NCBI RefSeq assembly: GCF_000764205.1
Contig: NZ_JQDZ01000068.1
Location: forward strand, 62,001-126,000
Source of the DNA: Thalassotalea sp. ND16A
GTDB lineage: Bacteria; Pseudomonadota; Gammaproteobacteria; Enterobacterales; Alteromonadaceae
DNA length: 64,000 nucleotides
Reading direction: 5' to 3'
Positions within the stretch are counted from its first letter, which is position 1, and each line of letters opens with the position of its first letter. Positions 33,395 through 42,461 of this stretch are shown here, piece by piece. A program made the translations under genes and the position numbers. The notes below the pieces were generated by a model. It had not been told where the DNA came from. It was given only the letters and a program-made list of their open reading frames with translations, and searched no databases.

Positions 33395-35815
33395 ATGAAT
33401 ATCAAAGCCGCCATTGCTAACTCAGAACTCTATCTGGTGGTAAAAACCCAGCTTGCTGAATACTGGCAAAATCCATTGTTAAATATTGGCTTCATCGTCA
33501 GCCTTGCCATTGCCACCAGTACCTTATTGGCGATTTTGATGTTAAATCATGCCAGCAAGCAACAATATCAACAGGCCGATACTCGCCTAGGAGCTGCCAT
33601 AACTTATCACATAAGGGCAAAACAGGGCCAAACAGTGAGCAAGCAAGACTTTGCCCAACTAAGAAAACAAGGATTTAGCAACATTAACCCGGTACTCTCT
33701 TTTCGCAAAAAGCTGACAAACGGCAAATGGCTCACCTTTAAAGCCATGGATTTATTGGCGTTGAGCATCAGCAAACCGCAGAGTTTTGATAGCATAAATG
33801 TGTTGTTACCGCAGCCCTATGGCAAAAACCTGGGAATTAGTGGTTTGCAAATAATGCTAAGCGATGGCCGCTTACTGCCATTGCGACAAATTACCAAAGC
33901 CGATTGGGGGATGACGGCATTACTCGACATTGCTCTTGCCTGGCAACTGTTTCCCGAGCTAAAAGACTTTAGTTACCTGCTGGTCGCTGAAATATCGGCA
34001 GAGGGGGTATTGCGGCTTGAACAGAGTTTGCCAGAACATTTAACACTGCAAAAAATCGATTCGTTGCAACAGCGGCAAGGGTTTGCCGATGCCTTGCATC
34101 TTAATCTCAGTGCCTTGGCAGTACTCGGCTTTATCGTTAGCGTGTTTATTGCGTTTCAGGCCGCCAATCAGGCATGGCAAAAACGCAGCGAACTGGTTAG
34201 TCAACTGCGTTTGTTTGGTGTTTCTTTCACCACCATACGGTTAGCCTTGTTACTGGAAGCGGTGAGTTTAATCGTTGCGGCCAGCGTTATTGGCACGTTT
34301 ATCGCCGTCGCTTTGGTTTCGGTATTATTGCCATTACTTGGCTTAACTCTTAATCAACTATACCAGCTTAGTGTCAGTGGTCATTTTGACTGGCATTGGC
34401 GATATGGTCTCTGGTCTTTGCTGATCTCAGCGTGTGCGGTGCTGCTGTCGTTGTTTAAACAAGTGAAACGGATCAACAATCCACATCTCTTTTTTACCGC
34501 GAAACCGGTAAATAGCCGGCTACCGACAACCCTTATTGGCATTGTTACTGGCTTGTTGCTACTTTTGTTTCTGCTGTGGCCTGAAACCGACTGGCACCAG
34601 GTCATGGTTAAGTACGGGCTGTTTTTAATCGCCACGGTTGGCATCTTGCCACTGACTATGCATGTGTTGATAAAACTGTTTTTATTGAGCAACAGCCGCA
34701 GATATTTTCGTCTTCGTTTGATCATGCAAGACGCGGCTAACCAAATTGGTCGCCGTTTTATCCCGTTGGCAGCTTTTTATCTGGCTTTGTCCACCAGTAT
34801 TGCTGCCGCATTAATGGTCAATAGCTTCGAAACTGCTTTTGTTAACTATCTCGAACAACAACTCGATGAAGATTTATACATTCGCTTTGAACAGCAGCAA
34901 CAGCCGCGGCTAGAGCAATGGCTGCAACGTCATCCTCAGGTTATCGAATATTTGCTGTATCGACACGCGGTGGTCAATGTTGGCCAGGACAGAGTCGCCG
35001 TCACTACCTATCAGTCGCCAAGACAACTGGCGACACTGGTGCTGAAAACTGAACAGAAAATACTCAATCAAGCAGACCGATATACGGCCATGACTCAGGG
35101 CGCGGGCTGTTTGATCAATGAACAATTGGCGCTTAAGCATAATTTAACCCTAGGCAATGAAATTAATCTCAGCCAGGCATCGTCTCAAATGAGCTGCCAA
35201 GTCCGTGGCATCTATTACGATTACGGTAACCCAAGGTATGAAATAAGCTTACCATTGCAGTTAGCTCAACAGCAATTATCAGGCTTAACCGCCCGCGGCT
35301 ATGGCGTTTATTTCAGTCAATATAATACTGAAATAAAACAACAGTTGTTGAGTGAATTGGCGTTAGAGCAGAGTCAATTAATTGAACCGGCTGAAATCAA
35401 GAAAATGGCGCTCGATATTTTTGCCCAAACGTTTATCTTGAGTCAGGGAATAGCGGCAGTGTTACTAGTGATTGCTTGCTTTGGCTTGTTTTTGTCGGCA
35501 AAAAGTCTCGAGTTGGCGCGTAAAGCCGATTTATTCATCTTAAGCAGCCTGGGTTACAGCAAAATTGAACTGTTTATTCATATGCTGGCTCAGTGGTTAC
35601 TGCTCGTTGCTGGCTGCATCGTATTGAGTTGGCCCGTTGCTATGGTACTGGCGGAAGTGTTAGTGGCGAAAGTTTTTCCTGTTTCATTTGGCTGGTCAAT
35701 GCCATTAGTATTGACTGCAAGCCCGTTTGTCAGTGGCAGCTTGATTGGATTGAGTTGTTTGTTCGTCGCACTTGTTATCCCTCTTTATAAACTCAACGGC
35801 AGGGGGCATTGGTGA
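33395..35815 (+). CDS. FtsX-like ABC permease
   Basis: The protein has 806 residues. It contains two FtsX/MacB permease units: helices at about 25-45, then 230-410 in clusters, and a second set at about 450-470 and 680-800. A long periplasmic domain of about 200 residues separates them (with CQVRGIYYDYGNP). This is a fusion of two permease halves, as in AttF/AttG-like proteins. It forms the membrane channel with the ATPase before it. Its stop overlaps the next lipoprotein start (GTGA), so the three genes are translationally linked. Confidence 0.9.
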   Translation: MNIKAAIANSELYLVVKTQLAEYWQNPLLNIGFIVSLAIATSTLLAILMLNHASKQQYQQADTRLGAAITYHIRAKQGQTVSKQDFAQLRKQGFSNINPVLSFRKKLTNGKWLTFKAMDLLALSISKPQSFDSINVLLPQPYGKNLGISGLQIMLSDGRLLPLRQITKADWGMTALLDIALAWQLFPELKDFSYLLVAEISAEGVLRLEQSLPEHLTLQKIDSLQQRQGFADALHLNLSALAVLGFIVSVFIAFQAANQAWQKRSELVSQLRLFGVSFTTIRLALLLEAVSLIVAASVIGTFIAVALVSVLLPLLGLTLNQLYQLSVSGHFDWHWRYGLWSLLISACAVLLSLFKQVKRINNPHLFFTAKPVNSRLPTTLIGIVTGLLLLLFLLWPETDWHQVMVKYGLFLIATVGILPLTMHVLIKLFLLSNSRRYFRLRLIMQDAANQIGRRFIPLAAFYLALSTSIAAALMVNSFETAFVNYLEQQLDEDLYIRFEQQQQPRLEQWLQRHPQVIEYLLYRHAVVNVGQDRVAVTTYQSPRQLATLVLKTEQKILNQADRYTAMTQGAGCLINEQLALKHNLTLGNEINLSQASSQMSCQVRGIYYDYGNPRYEISLPLQLAQQQLSGLTARGYGVYFSQYNTEIKQQLLSELALEQSQLIEPAEIKKMALDIFAQTFILSQGIAAVLLVIACFGLFLSAKSLELARKADLFILSSLGYSKIELFIHMLAQWLLLVAGCIVLSWPVAMVLAEVLVAKVFPVSFGWSMPLVLTASPFVSGSLIGLSCLFVALVIPLYKLNGRGHW

Positions 35816-36888
35816 AACTACCGTTGTTATTATCATTGTCGTTATTCTACCTGGCCGGTTGTGAGCAACAGCCAAAGCCCGATAACAATCCGCTTGCACA
35901 TCTGGCGGCAACAGCGGACCGTTATCAGCAAGCGACAGCTGGCAAGCCGATCAAGTTTCCAGAAGATCACAGCCCACACAAAAATTACCGGCACGAATGG
36001 TGGTATTTGACGGCAAACCTGAAAACCGAAAGCGGTCAACCCATGGCGGCACAATGGACCTTGTTTCGTACTTCGGTAAGTCCGCGGCACTGGTATTTTG
36101 CCCATGCAACCCTGGCCGATAAAGAACGGCATTTGAGTGCCTTTCGTCATGGTCGGCAAGAGTTTGGCAATGTCACTTTCACCACTAAGCCTTTTAGTGC
36201 GCAAATTGATGACTGGCTCTGGCAGTCAGCAACTGACTTACTGCCGGCCAGGTTGCAGTTTGGCGAGCCGTTTAATGCCTCCGAGCCATGGCAGGCTGAG
36301 CTTTCATTAGCTCGTGAACATTCAAAACCTTTGCCTGCTAGCCTTAAACCGCAATTTTTTCTGCAAGGAGAGCAGGGCTTTAGCCGTAAACATGCAAGCC
36401 TTAATATTGCCTCCCATTATTACTCGCAACCGTTTATCGACGTTGCTGGACGAGTTTTCTGGCAAGGCAAATGGCAGGGAGTCAGCGGTAAAGCCTGGTT
36501 CGATCGTGAATGGGGCAGCCAAATGCTGGCAGCCGATCAACGAGGCTGGGACTGGTTTTCATTGCGCCTCGATCAAAATACGGCGCTAATGGTTTATCGT
36601 ATTCGCTCCAATATTAACGATTATGTTTACGGTAACCTGATGTATCGTAACGGCAGTAGCCAGGCTCTTGTCAGTGAGCAGATATTACTCAACAGCATCA
36701 CTGACCAAGGCGGTGCTTACCCGAACGGTTTCAGGCTGATTATCGACCATGAACGGGTTGATATCGAGATAAAAGTAGTGAATCGCAAGCAAATTAATCG
36801 GTTTGGTATCGAGTATTTTGAAGGCATGGCTACCTTTACCGGCAGCCATCAAGGGGAAGGTTTTGTTGAAATGACCGGTTATCAATAA
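35812..36888 (+). CDS. AttH/CrtC-like lipocalin lipoprotein
   Basis: The protein has 358 residues from the GTG at 35812, which has GGGGG five bases upstream and overlaps the previous stop by 4 bases; a TTG one codon earlier is an alternative. Lipobox LAGC follows the signal peptide. The lipocalin-like fold of AttH/hydroxyneurosporene synthase (CrtC) is recognised from HEWWYLTANL, SPRHWYFAHATL and GVSGKAWFDREWGSQ. This family binds or hydrates hydrophobic chains, and AttH is the last part of AttEFGH ABC systems. Here it probably receives the substrate from the permease at the outer leaflet of the envelope. Confidence 0.88.
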   Translation: MKLPLLLSLSLFYLAGCEQQPKPDNNPLAHLAATADRYQQATAGKPIKFPEDHSPHKNYRHEWWYLTANLKTESGQPMAAQWTLFRTSVSPRHWYFAHATLADKERHLSAFRHGRQEFGNVTFTTKPFSAQIDDWLWQSATDLLPARLQFGEPFNASEPWQAELSLAREHSKPLPASLKPQFFLQGEQGFSRKHASLNIASHYYSQPFIDVAGRVFWQGKWQGVSGKAWFDREWGSQMLAADQRGWDWFSLRLDQNTALMVYRIRSNINDYVYGNLMYRNGSSQALVSEQILLNSITDQGGAYPNGFRLIIDHERVDIEIKVVNRKQINRFGIEYFEGMATFTGSHQGEGFVEMTGYQ

Positions 36889-36895
36889 CCGCTTT
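36876..36895. terminator. Weak hairpin at the AttH stop codon
   Basis: CGGTTAT and ATAACCG form an inverted repeat overlapping the stop codon, followed by CTTTT. It may end transcription from either side, since the next gene is convergent. Confidence 0.4.
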
Positions 36896-36926
36896 TAACC
36901 ACAATCATAAGGACAGCTGTTGGTGT

Positions 36927-37451
36927 TTAAGATAACCGCCATTCGCTACTCAGGTGTTCTGCTAACTTGGGCGTACCAATAGCCTGTCCACAAATATTAC
37001 CATGCGGTATCGCCGACATCAGCTGAGCATATTGCTGATGATTTATTTTCACCAAGTTGCGATGATCACCGGCTTCAATATAAACATGTTCGGCATTTAG
37101 CAAGGTATCATCTACCATCATTTGAATTTTGTAGGCCAAGCCCATCGCTGGGATTGCACCTTGTTCACAATCGCTAAATAAATCCCCCAGGCGAACCTCA
37201 TTCAGTAATTGATACTTCTTCCCGGTTAGGGCGTTTACCTGACTAATCGATAGTCGATGGCCCGCGGATAACGTGGCCATAAGGTAGTCACCGTCATTAC
37301 TTTGTAAAATGATCGCTTTGGCAACCTCAGCCGTTGGTAAATGCGCTGAGTGGGAAGAGTCTAGAGAAGAACTGGTGCGGCGATGTTGCACCAATTCGTA
37401 GTCTATTTCGTGCTTGTTTAGATAGTCTTGAAAAGTCATTGCAATGGCCAT
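36927..37451 (-). CDS. YbaK/ProX-type aminoacyl-tRNA deacylase-like protein
   Basis: The protein has 174 residues with a strong GGAG box before the ATG. The YbaK/EbsC fold is seen in ELVQHRRTSSSLDSSHSAHLP, EVAKAIILQSNDGDYLMATL and the closing GDHRNLVKI strand; the conserved lysine of VAKAI is present. These proteins hydrolyse mischarged aminoacyl-tRNAs. The branch with H...TxSS near the N terminus is a separate, poorly characterised group. It is transcribed alone, convergent with the AttH gene and divergent from the cytosolic Pcm gene. Confidence 0.82.
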   Translation of the reverse strand: MAIAMTFQDYLNKHEIDYELVQHRRTSSSLDSSHSAHLPTAEVAKAIILQSNDGDYLMATLSAGHRLSISQVNALTGKKYQLLNEVRLGDLFSDCEQGAIPAMGLAYKIQMMVDDTLLNAEHVYIEAGDHRNLVKINHQQYAQLMSAIPHGNICGQAIGTPKLAEHLSSEWRLS

Positions 37452-37552
37452 TTTGCGCTCCTTTATTAATTGGATTGCGTTATAGCAAGTATAGCAAACA
37501 TTGCTGGCTTGCTGTTTGCTATACTTGGATAAGCAGGGTTTTGGTGAATGAC

Positions 37553-38146
37553 ATGAATACGGATAATGTGGATCTCATTGAACGCGTTAACCAGGCGTTT
37601 GTTCAGGTAGCGCGAAGCCATTTTATGCCTGAATCGCTGCGCCATATGGCCGAAGCTGACCGGCCGTTTCCTATTGGTTTTGGCCAAACTATCAGCCAAC
37701 CCTATACCGTTAAGAATATGCTGCTGTGGCTTGCCCCGCAACCAGGCGATAAAGTATTGGATGTTGGCTCCGGGTCAGGCTGGAGCACGGCATTGCTGTC
37801 TTTTCTGGTCGGCTCAGCTGGTCGAGTCTATGGCGTCGAAAAAATCCCCGAGCTGAAATCCTTTGGTGAATCGAATTGTCTCAGTTATGGCTGTGCTAAC
37901 GTGCAATTTTTTCTGGCTGAGCAACATTTGGGTCTGGCAGCTTATGCGCCCTATGATCGAATATTGGTCAGCGCGGCGGCAGCTAACCAAATACCGAAAC
38001 CATTACTGGCGCAACTGGCGCCCGATGGAATCATGGTGATCCCCGTTGACCATACTATTTATGAGCTGAAAAAGAGTATTACTGGTGATATCGGCTATTG
38101 TCAGCAGCATGTCGGTTATGTTTTTGTGCCTTTGGTAGATTGTTAA
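37553..38146 (+). CDS. Cytosolic protein-L-isoaspartate O-methyltransferase-like
   Basis: The protein has 197 residues from the ATG at 37553 (GGTGA upstream); the frame is open to 37334 but that part overlaps the ybaK-like gene on the other strand. Core motifs match Pcm: FMPESLRHMAEADRP, GFGQTISQPYTVKNM and the SAM loop VLDVGSGSGWSTA. There is no signal peptide, so it should repair isoaspartate in the cytoplasm, in contrast to the exported paralogue at 29323. The C-terminal domain is slightly short. The gene is monocistronic. Confidence 0.87.
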   Translation: MNTDNVDLIERVNQAFVQVARSHFMPESLRHMAEADRPFPIGFGQTISQPYTVKNMLLWLAPQPGDKVLDVGSGSGWSTALLSFLVGSAGRVYGVEKIPELKSFGESNCLSYGCANVQFFLAEQHLGLAAYAPYDRILVSAAAANQIPKPLLAQLAPDGIMVIPVDHTIYELKKSITGDIGYCQQHVGYVFVPLVDC

Positions 38147-38207
38147 CTTACATTGGTATTGATGGCGAGAGTCATTAGCACAATGCAGTAAGTTGAGGAG
38201 AGCGAAG

Positions 38208-38601
38208 ATGAGCAAAATTGTAGAACAAGTAACCGCAGCCAATGATGACTATGCAGCAAACTTTGCCGATAAAGGCAGCTTAGCTATGCCTCCGGCCAGG
38301 GGGGTGCCATTTTAACTTGCATGGATGCGCGTTTAGACCCTGCTAAATATGCGGGGCTGGCCGAGGGCGATGCGCACGTAATTAGAAACGCCGGTGGCAG
38401 AGCAAGTGACGATGCTATCCGTTCGTTGGTCATTTCTTATAAGTTACTGGGTACCAAAGAATGGTTCGTTATACATCACACCGATTGTGGCATGGAAACG
38501 TTTAACAATGACATCATGGGCGAATTATTGGCAGGCTTGAAGAAGTGATTGCGGCAACCGAAGCTGGCAAAGCATGTTGGCAAGGCAAACTAGAAACGTA
38601 G
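38208..38601 (+). pseudogene. Beta-carbonic anhydrase, frameshifted and truncated
   Basis: The start MSKIVEQVTAANDDYAANF with a good ribosome site (GAGGAG) matches beta-carbonic anhydrases. The frame is lost in a run of six G (38299-38304); restoring one G joins it to [20 protein letters not shown] and [10 protein letters not shown], which carry the zinc-binding residues. After GELLAG the middle of the family is missing, and another frame shift leads to a C-terminal tail [12 protein letters not shown] before TAG at 38599. Two separate lesions show it is dead. The zinc site itself is preserved, so decay is probably recent. Confidence 0.88.
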
Positions 38602-38915
38602 TGAAGCTTAAATCTTATATTGCCACCATGGTAAAACTGCCATTTATAGTCACTCACCTATCCAGTTAATAAGCACCGTCATATAAAAGAAGAAGCCTCT
38701 TATTCGGGCGTTGATATGCTTATAATATAAAAACGGTTTGTTCAAGATACGAATCCAGAAGTTGATAACAAATAACGCATCTCGATTAGCTTAATTCCAA
38801 TAGGCAGTGTTGTTGATTAGGATCAAATAAAATCTATAAAATGCACCTATTCATATTCAATAGGGCAAGTTCAGTAGTAAGATAATAGCCCTCATTTCAA
38901 AACTAAGTTGTTACC
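38602..38915. other. Intergenic stretch, nothing recognised
   Basis: This AT-rich spacer lies between the carbonic anhydrase remnant and the methyltransferase gene. I see no reading frame, strong hairpin or known repeat. Confidence 0.4.
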
Positions 38916-39482
38916 ATGATAGTTGATCTAAATAGCCGTTACGGCTTAAATCCTGCGCATAGTGAAGTCGTAGAGGCGTGCAAAATTATTGAGCCGTGCG
39001 ATACGTTAGATATGGGGTGTTCTAATGGGCGTAATGCTGTGTACCTCGGCCAACTCGGATTTAACGTTACCGCCATAGATACTAATCCCGGTGCCATTGA
39101 TATGCTGCAAAGTATTAGTATTGAAGAGAAGATGAATAATATTAAGGCTCAGGTGTACGACATTAACAATGCTAGCCTTGGTGAGGACTATGACTTTATT
39201 ACCTGTACCGTAACCTTAATGTTTCTCGACCCAACTCTTGTTGATGCTATTATTGCCGATATGCATAAGCGTACTCTTGCCGGCGGTTATAACCTGATTG
39301 TTTGCGCCATGAGCACTGAAGAACACCCATGCCCAGTTCCCTTCCCTTATACCCTAAAAGCGGGGCAGTTGCGTGAGGCTTATGCGGGCTGGGAGCTGAT
39401 TAAGTACAATGAAGATGTAGGTACTATGCACAATGGTGCGAAATTGCAGTTTGCGACCATATTGGCGCGGAAACCTGGCTAA
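38916..39482 (+). CDS. TehB-like SAM-dependent methyltransferase
   Basis: The protein has 188 residues. The opening MIVDLNSRYGLNPAHSEVVE and the SAM motif TLDMGCSNGRNAVYLGQLGF closely follow TehB, which methylates tellurite and related oxyanions. The aspartate at the end of strand 2 (AIDTNP) binds SAM. A DUF1971 (TehB N-terminal) extension is absent, as in short TehB proteins. It is probably cytoplasmic detoxification. No tehA neighbour is seen. Confidence 0.87.
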   Translation: MIVDLNSRYGLNPAHSEVVEACKIIEPCDTLDMGCSNGRNAVYLGQLGFNVTAIDTNPGAIDMLQSISIEEKMNNIKAQVYDINNASLGEDYDFITCTVTLMFLDPTLVDAIIADMHKRTLAGGYNLIVCAMSTEEHPCPVPFPYTLKAGQLREAYAGWELIKYNEDVGTMHNGAKLQFATILARKPG

Positions 39483-39746
39483 AACAAATAAAACATCCAT
39501 TGTTAAAGTCTACTCAGTAGGTAAATCGATACCACGTTTCGCCCCACAACGTGTTTCTTTTTACCTGCGAGCTTAAGATGTTCGTTGCAACATTCAGCCC
39601 AGCCTTTGCTCACCGCAACAAAAGTATTGGATCTTTTTTTTATTAATCTTGGGTGAGTATATAGAGTTCTATGGATTGGTGTTCTATAAAATATAGTAGC
39701 TATATAATTCACAAGTTTAATGGATAACAAATACCAGGGGGAATTT

Positions 39747-40166
39747 ATGTCCAACTGTTTACACCTTGCAATTCCAGCGGGCGATTTAAATCTAGCTAAA
39801 AAGTTTTATTGCGATGTGCTTGGCTGTAAGACTGGCAATAGCGAAGAGCGGCGTTGGCTTGATATTGATTTTTGGGGCAACGAATTAACGCTACACCAAA
39901 GTGAAGAACGTTTGTCAAATGTACGACATGATGTGGACATGGGTGGCGTTGTCGTTCCTCACTTTGGTATACATTTACCTGAGAGGGAATTTCAGGCCAT
40001 AAAAGAACGTATTGAAACGGCAGGTATTGCCTATTTAGACAAGCCTTATCGTCGTTTTGTAGACAGTGAATATGAACAGGAAACCTTTTTTATTGAAGAC
40101 CCTAACGGGAATGTTCTTGAAATAAAAACCATGGTCAATCCGAAAGCACTGTTCAAAGTCGATTGA
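39747..40166 (+). CDS. VOC/glyoxalase-fold protein
   Basis: The protein has 139 residues from the ATG at 39747, preceded by AGGGGG; a start 27 bases earlier lacks this. One full VOC unit is visible: HLAIPAGDLNLAKKFYCDVLGC at the start and FFIEDPNGNVLEIK at the end, giving metal ligands His, His (VPHFGIHL) and Glu. Members include glyoxalase I, dioxygenases and resistance proteins; the exact reaction cannot be told. It is a single gene after the TehB-like gene, with a 264-base gap. Confidence 0.85.
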   Translation: MSNCLHLAIPAGDLNLAKKFYCDVLGCKTGNSEERRWLDIDFWGNELTLHQSEERLSNVRHDVDMGGVVVPHFGIHLPEREFQAIKERIETAGIAYLDKPYRRFVDSEYEQETFFIEDPNGNVLEIKTMVNPKALFKVD

Positions 40167-40300
40167 GAAAAACAATTCTTAATTAGGAAGCGATAAGGGA
40201 TTATCAGAACCGTCAACTTCTGCCACGACTTTGACGTAAGAGCCTGATATTGTTAAGGTCTGAAAAGAGCGAAACAAGAGACAATCAAGGAAAGATAAAG

Positions 40301-40519
40301 TTGAGCAAAATATTATTAATTTTAGCCTTGGTACTAATGGCGTACGGTATCGTATTGTCTGTTATAGATTTCCTTCCCGTTGATATGTTTCATAGTTCGA
40401 ACGAAAACGAATATATAAAATCAGTTAGTAGCGACTCAATATCGTGGTCAGCATACAGGTTGCACGCATTGGTTGTTGGGTTGTTACTTGTGGTGGTAAG
40501 TAAGTTCACCACTGGCTGA
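40301..40519 (+). CDS. Small membrane protein of unknown function
   Basis: The protein has 72 residues from a TTG at 40301 with an AAGGA box upstream; an earlier TTG at 40250 is possible. It has two membrane helices (about 3-22 and 50-68) with an acidic/serine-rich loop of about 25 residues. No family is recognised. It lies in a stretch of small, unrelated, weakly defined genes. Confidence 0.5.
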   Translation: MSKILLILALVLMAYGIVLSVIDFLPVDMFHSSNENEYIKSVSSDSISWSAYRLHALVVGLLLVVVSKFTTG

Positions 40520-40922
40520 AATGAGAAGCGGTCGTTGAAGCCTTCATTACTTTCTTTAACTAATTCAAACACGAACTAGTGAAGAAAGGATAATCCCTGT
40601 TTCTTTTTATTTTGCAGACTACCAAGCTTCAAACCAAACTGTTTACTTATGCTTTGATATCGCTACTTCTGAAGTTAGCGAAAGCACCAATGTAGAGTTT
40701 GTACCTGAAGCCAGAGTAATCTGTCAGTAATCTATAGCATTAAAAGGTTTTAGGTTAAATCAAGTAGCCCCTTGACCTTACAGGACACTTGAGTCCATGT
40801 GTAATTTAACGTAATGTAATCAAAGACTCACAGGCCGTTGTGAGCGTTCAGCGGCCGCTGGTGATTAAAGTAATTAGTTAGAAATATACTATCTTGCGCA
40901 TGATAGTTAACAAGGACGTTTT
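40520..40922. other. Gap with a possible gene fragment
   Basis: From about 40563 to 40731 (+) an open frame without an ATG encodes a plausible C-terminal piece (VSFYFADYQASNQTVYLCFD, ending RVICQ and TAA). It may be the remnant of a small gene. The rest has no frame; the promoter of the next gene is likely within 40870-40915. Confidence 0.3.
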
Positions 40923-41699
40923 ATGACAAATTTAAAAGTGATTTTGATAGTATCGGTAGTAAGTTTATTTGTTGGTTATAATCTTTACCCTATAGTAAAT
41001 GGAGATAGCTTAAACTCAAGTTACCAAAAAACCTCCAGATCAGACTCCGCACCTTTGTCTTCCCTAGATGCAGAACTTAGTAATTCAACTATAAATACTA
41101 AGCAAGATAATACTTCTTCCACAAACGAAACCTCTGAGCTCTCCAAACTAAAAACTTTAAATGAGGACTTTGACGATGAACATCAGTCTAGTAATGAAGT
41201 TGTGTCTAAACAAAAAGCAAGAGAAATTGAACCAACTTATCATGAAGGCAGTTTATCACAGGAGTTAAAAGATTGGTCTAACACACATAAAAAACGGATA
41301 AACACGTTAATTGATGAATATGCTTCTGAGCAAACATCACCATTTTTAAAAGACATGATTGAAAAAAACAATGATTTTTTGAATAGTCCTATGGCAAAAC
41401 AAGATGCAGATACGGATATCAATTGGGCATTTATCATGGAGCAGGATATCAGAAATGTCATTATGCAGCATGAGAATAGTAATGGTTTTGATTTGCTTAA
41501 CTTGACTTGTAAACAATTAACTTGCGAGATTCTGGGAGTTGAAAGGGAGTTTAATTCTTGGACAGACATCTATGTAAGCATGTTGACTAGTTTAGAGTCT
41601 GTGAAATTTCCTGAAAAAGGCAAAGTCCTGAATACAAAAAGCTTTGAGGAAGATGGTTTTCATATTATTTATGCTAAATTGGATTTTATTGGTACTTAA
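40923..41699 (+). CDS. Hypothetical membrane-anchored protein
   Basis: The protein has 258 residues with an AAGGA ribosome site. One N-terminal hydrophobic segment (about 5-24) is a signal anchor. A Ser/Thr/Asp-rich low-complexity stalk follows (about 30-105), then a helical region and a small C-terminal domain with two close cysteines (LTCKQLTCEILG) that could form a disulfide. It probably faces the periplasm. I do not recognise the family. The base composition is AT-rich compared with neighbours. Confidence 0.6.
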   Translation: MTNLKVILIVSVVSLFVGYNLYPIVNGDSLNSSYQKTSRSDSAPLSSLDAELSNSTINTKQDNTSSTNETSELSKLKTLNEDFDDEHQSSNEVVSKQKAREIEPTYHEGSLSQELKDWSNTHKKRINTLIDEYASEQTSPFLKDMIEKNNDFLNSPMAKQDADTDINWAFIMEQDIRNVIMQHENSNGFDLLNLTCKQLTCEILGVEREFNSWTDIYVSMLTSLESVKFPEKGKVLNTKSFEEDGFHIIYAKLDFIGT

Positions 41700-41755
41700 C
41701 CAATTGAAAATTTTAAGGTCGTATAGAGCGACGTATAGAAAATAAGGAGCTAGTT

Positions 41756-41956
41756 ATCAATAAAATCAAAATTATTGAGTTAGCAGGTAGGCTAGGAGTA
41801 GCAATTCTATTTACATTCATTTCCATTTACATGTTTTTAATTGCTAATTATTTAGATGGGAATAAGAAATACATCTTGCTAGGATTAGGCGTTGTTGCGA
41901 TGGCTATCTTAATGAGAAACATCAAAGCCATTTCAGCCAAAATCAATAATGGCTAA
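41756..41956 (+). CDS. Possible small two-helix membrane protein with altered start
   Basis: An AAGGAG box is followed by six bases and then ATC AAT AAA, with a 66-codon frame to a TAA at 41954. The product has two membrane helices (FTFISIYMFLIANYL and YILLGLGVVAMAILM). The expected start codon is ATC, a very rare initiator, so this is either a gene whose ATG was mutated or one that initiates at ATC. It follows the previous gene closely. Confidence 0.4.
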   Translation: MNKIKIIELAGRLGVAILFTFISIYMFLIANYLDGNKKYILLGLGVVAMAILMRNIKAISAKINNG

Positions 41957-42014
41957 GGACATAATGAGCGAATAAGAGCCGTACAATACACCACTTAATC
42001 TAGAAAAAACACAC

Positions 42015-42033
42015 CGTCATTGCGGCGCAGGCC
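42015..42033. repeat. REP-like repeat, left copy
   Basis: CGTCATTGCGGCGCAGGCC is exactly reverse-complemented at 42462-42480. The two copies flank the GIY-YIG gene. An adjacent CCTCCTGACG (about 42037-42046) recurs inverted as CGTCAGGAGG at 42602-42611. Confidence 0.8.
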
Positions 42034-42071
42034 TAACCTCCTGACGCATGCTGTGGCTAGCGAAAATAAAC

Positions 42072-42359
42072 TCAAATAATATCAAGGTATAAATCTCGCC
42101 AGTTTGGATTTACCCCTCCAATTAATCTATTTTTCCATCTTCGATGCCACTGCTTTAATCGCTTTTCTCTTACAATCGCGTTTTCCATGTCGTTGAATAA
42201 TTCAAAATAAACAAGTTTTGTTAAGTTGTATTTAGCACTAAAACCACCAATAAGCTTTTCTTTATGTTGGTAAATTCGTTGAACTAAATTGCTGGTTACG
42301 CCAATGTATAATACCGTATTATGCGTATTTGAAATGATATAAATTGCGGGGTGCTTCAT
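42072..42359 (-). CDS. GIY-YIG (URI-type) small nuclease-like protein
   Basis: The protein has 95 residues from the ATG at 42359 (AAGGA upstream); a TTG 18 bases earlier is less likely. The GIY-YIG core appears as AIYIISN...VLYIGVTS, then the catalytic Arg region LVQRIYQHKEK and the Glu near ENAIVREKRLKQW. Free-standing proteins of this UvrC/URI type are common; some are structure-specific nucleases, but most have no known role. It is alone and bracketed by inverted copies of a 19-base repeat, suggesting a link with repeat mobility. Confidence 0.85.
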   Translation of the reverse strand: MKHPAIYIISNTHNTVLYIGVTSNLVQRIYQHKEKLIGGFSAKYNLTKLVYFELFNDMENAIVREKRLKQWHRRWKNRLIGGVNPNWRDLYLDII

Positions 42360-42461
42360 GATTGAATTCCTTTTCAATGAATGAAATTTAAGTGTAGCTT
42401 AGTTGAAATTAGTTTGTGGAAGCGATTGTTTATAGGCACGCTATATCCGAAAGGGGGTTGC

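Noticed and set aside
37334-37552. Longer start for the cytosolic Pcm gene
   Set aside because: The extension overlaps the minus-strand YbaK-like gene; the ATG at 37553 has its own ribosome site and begins the conserved domain.
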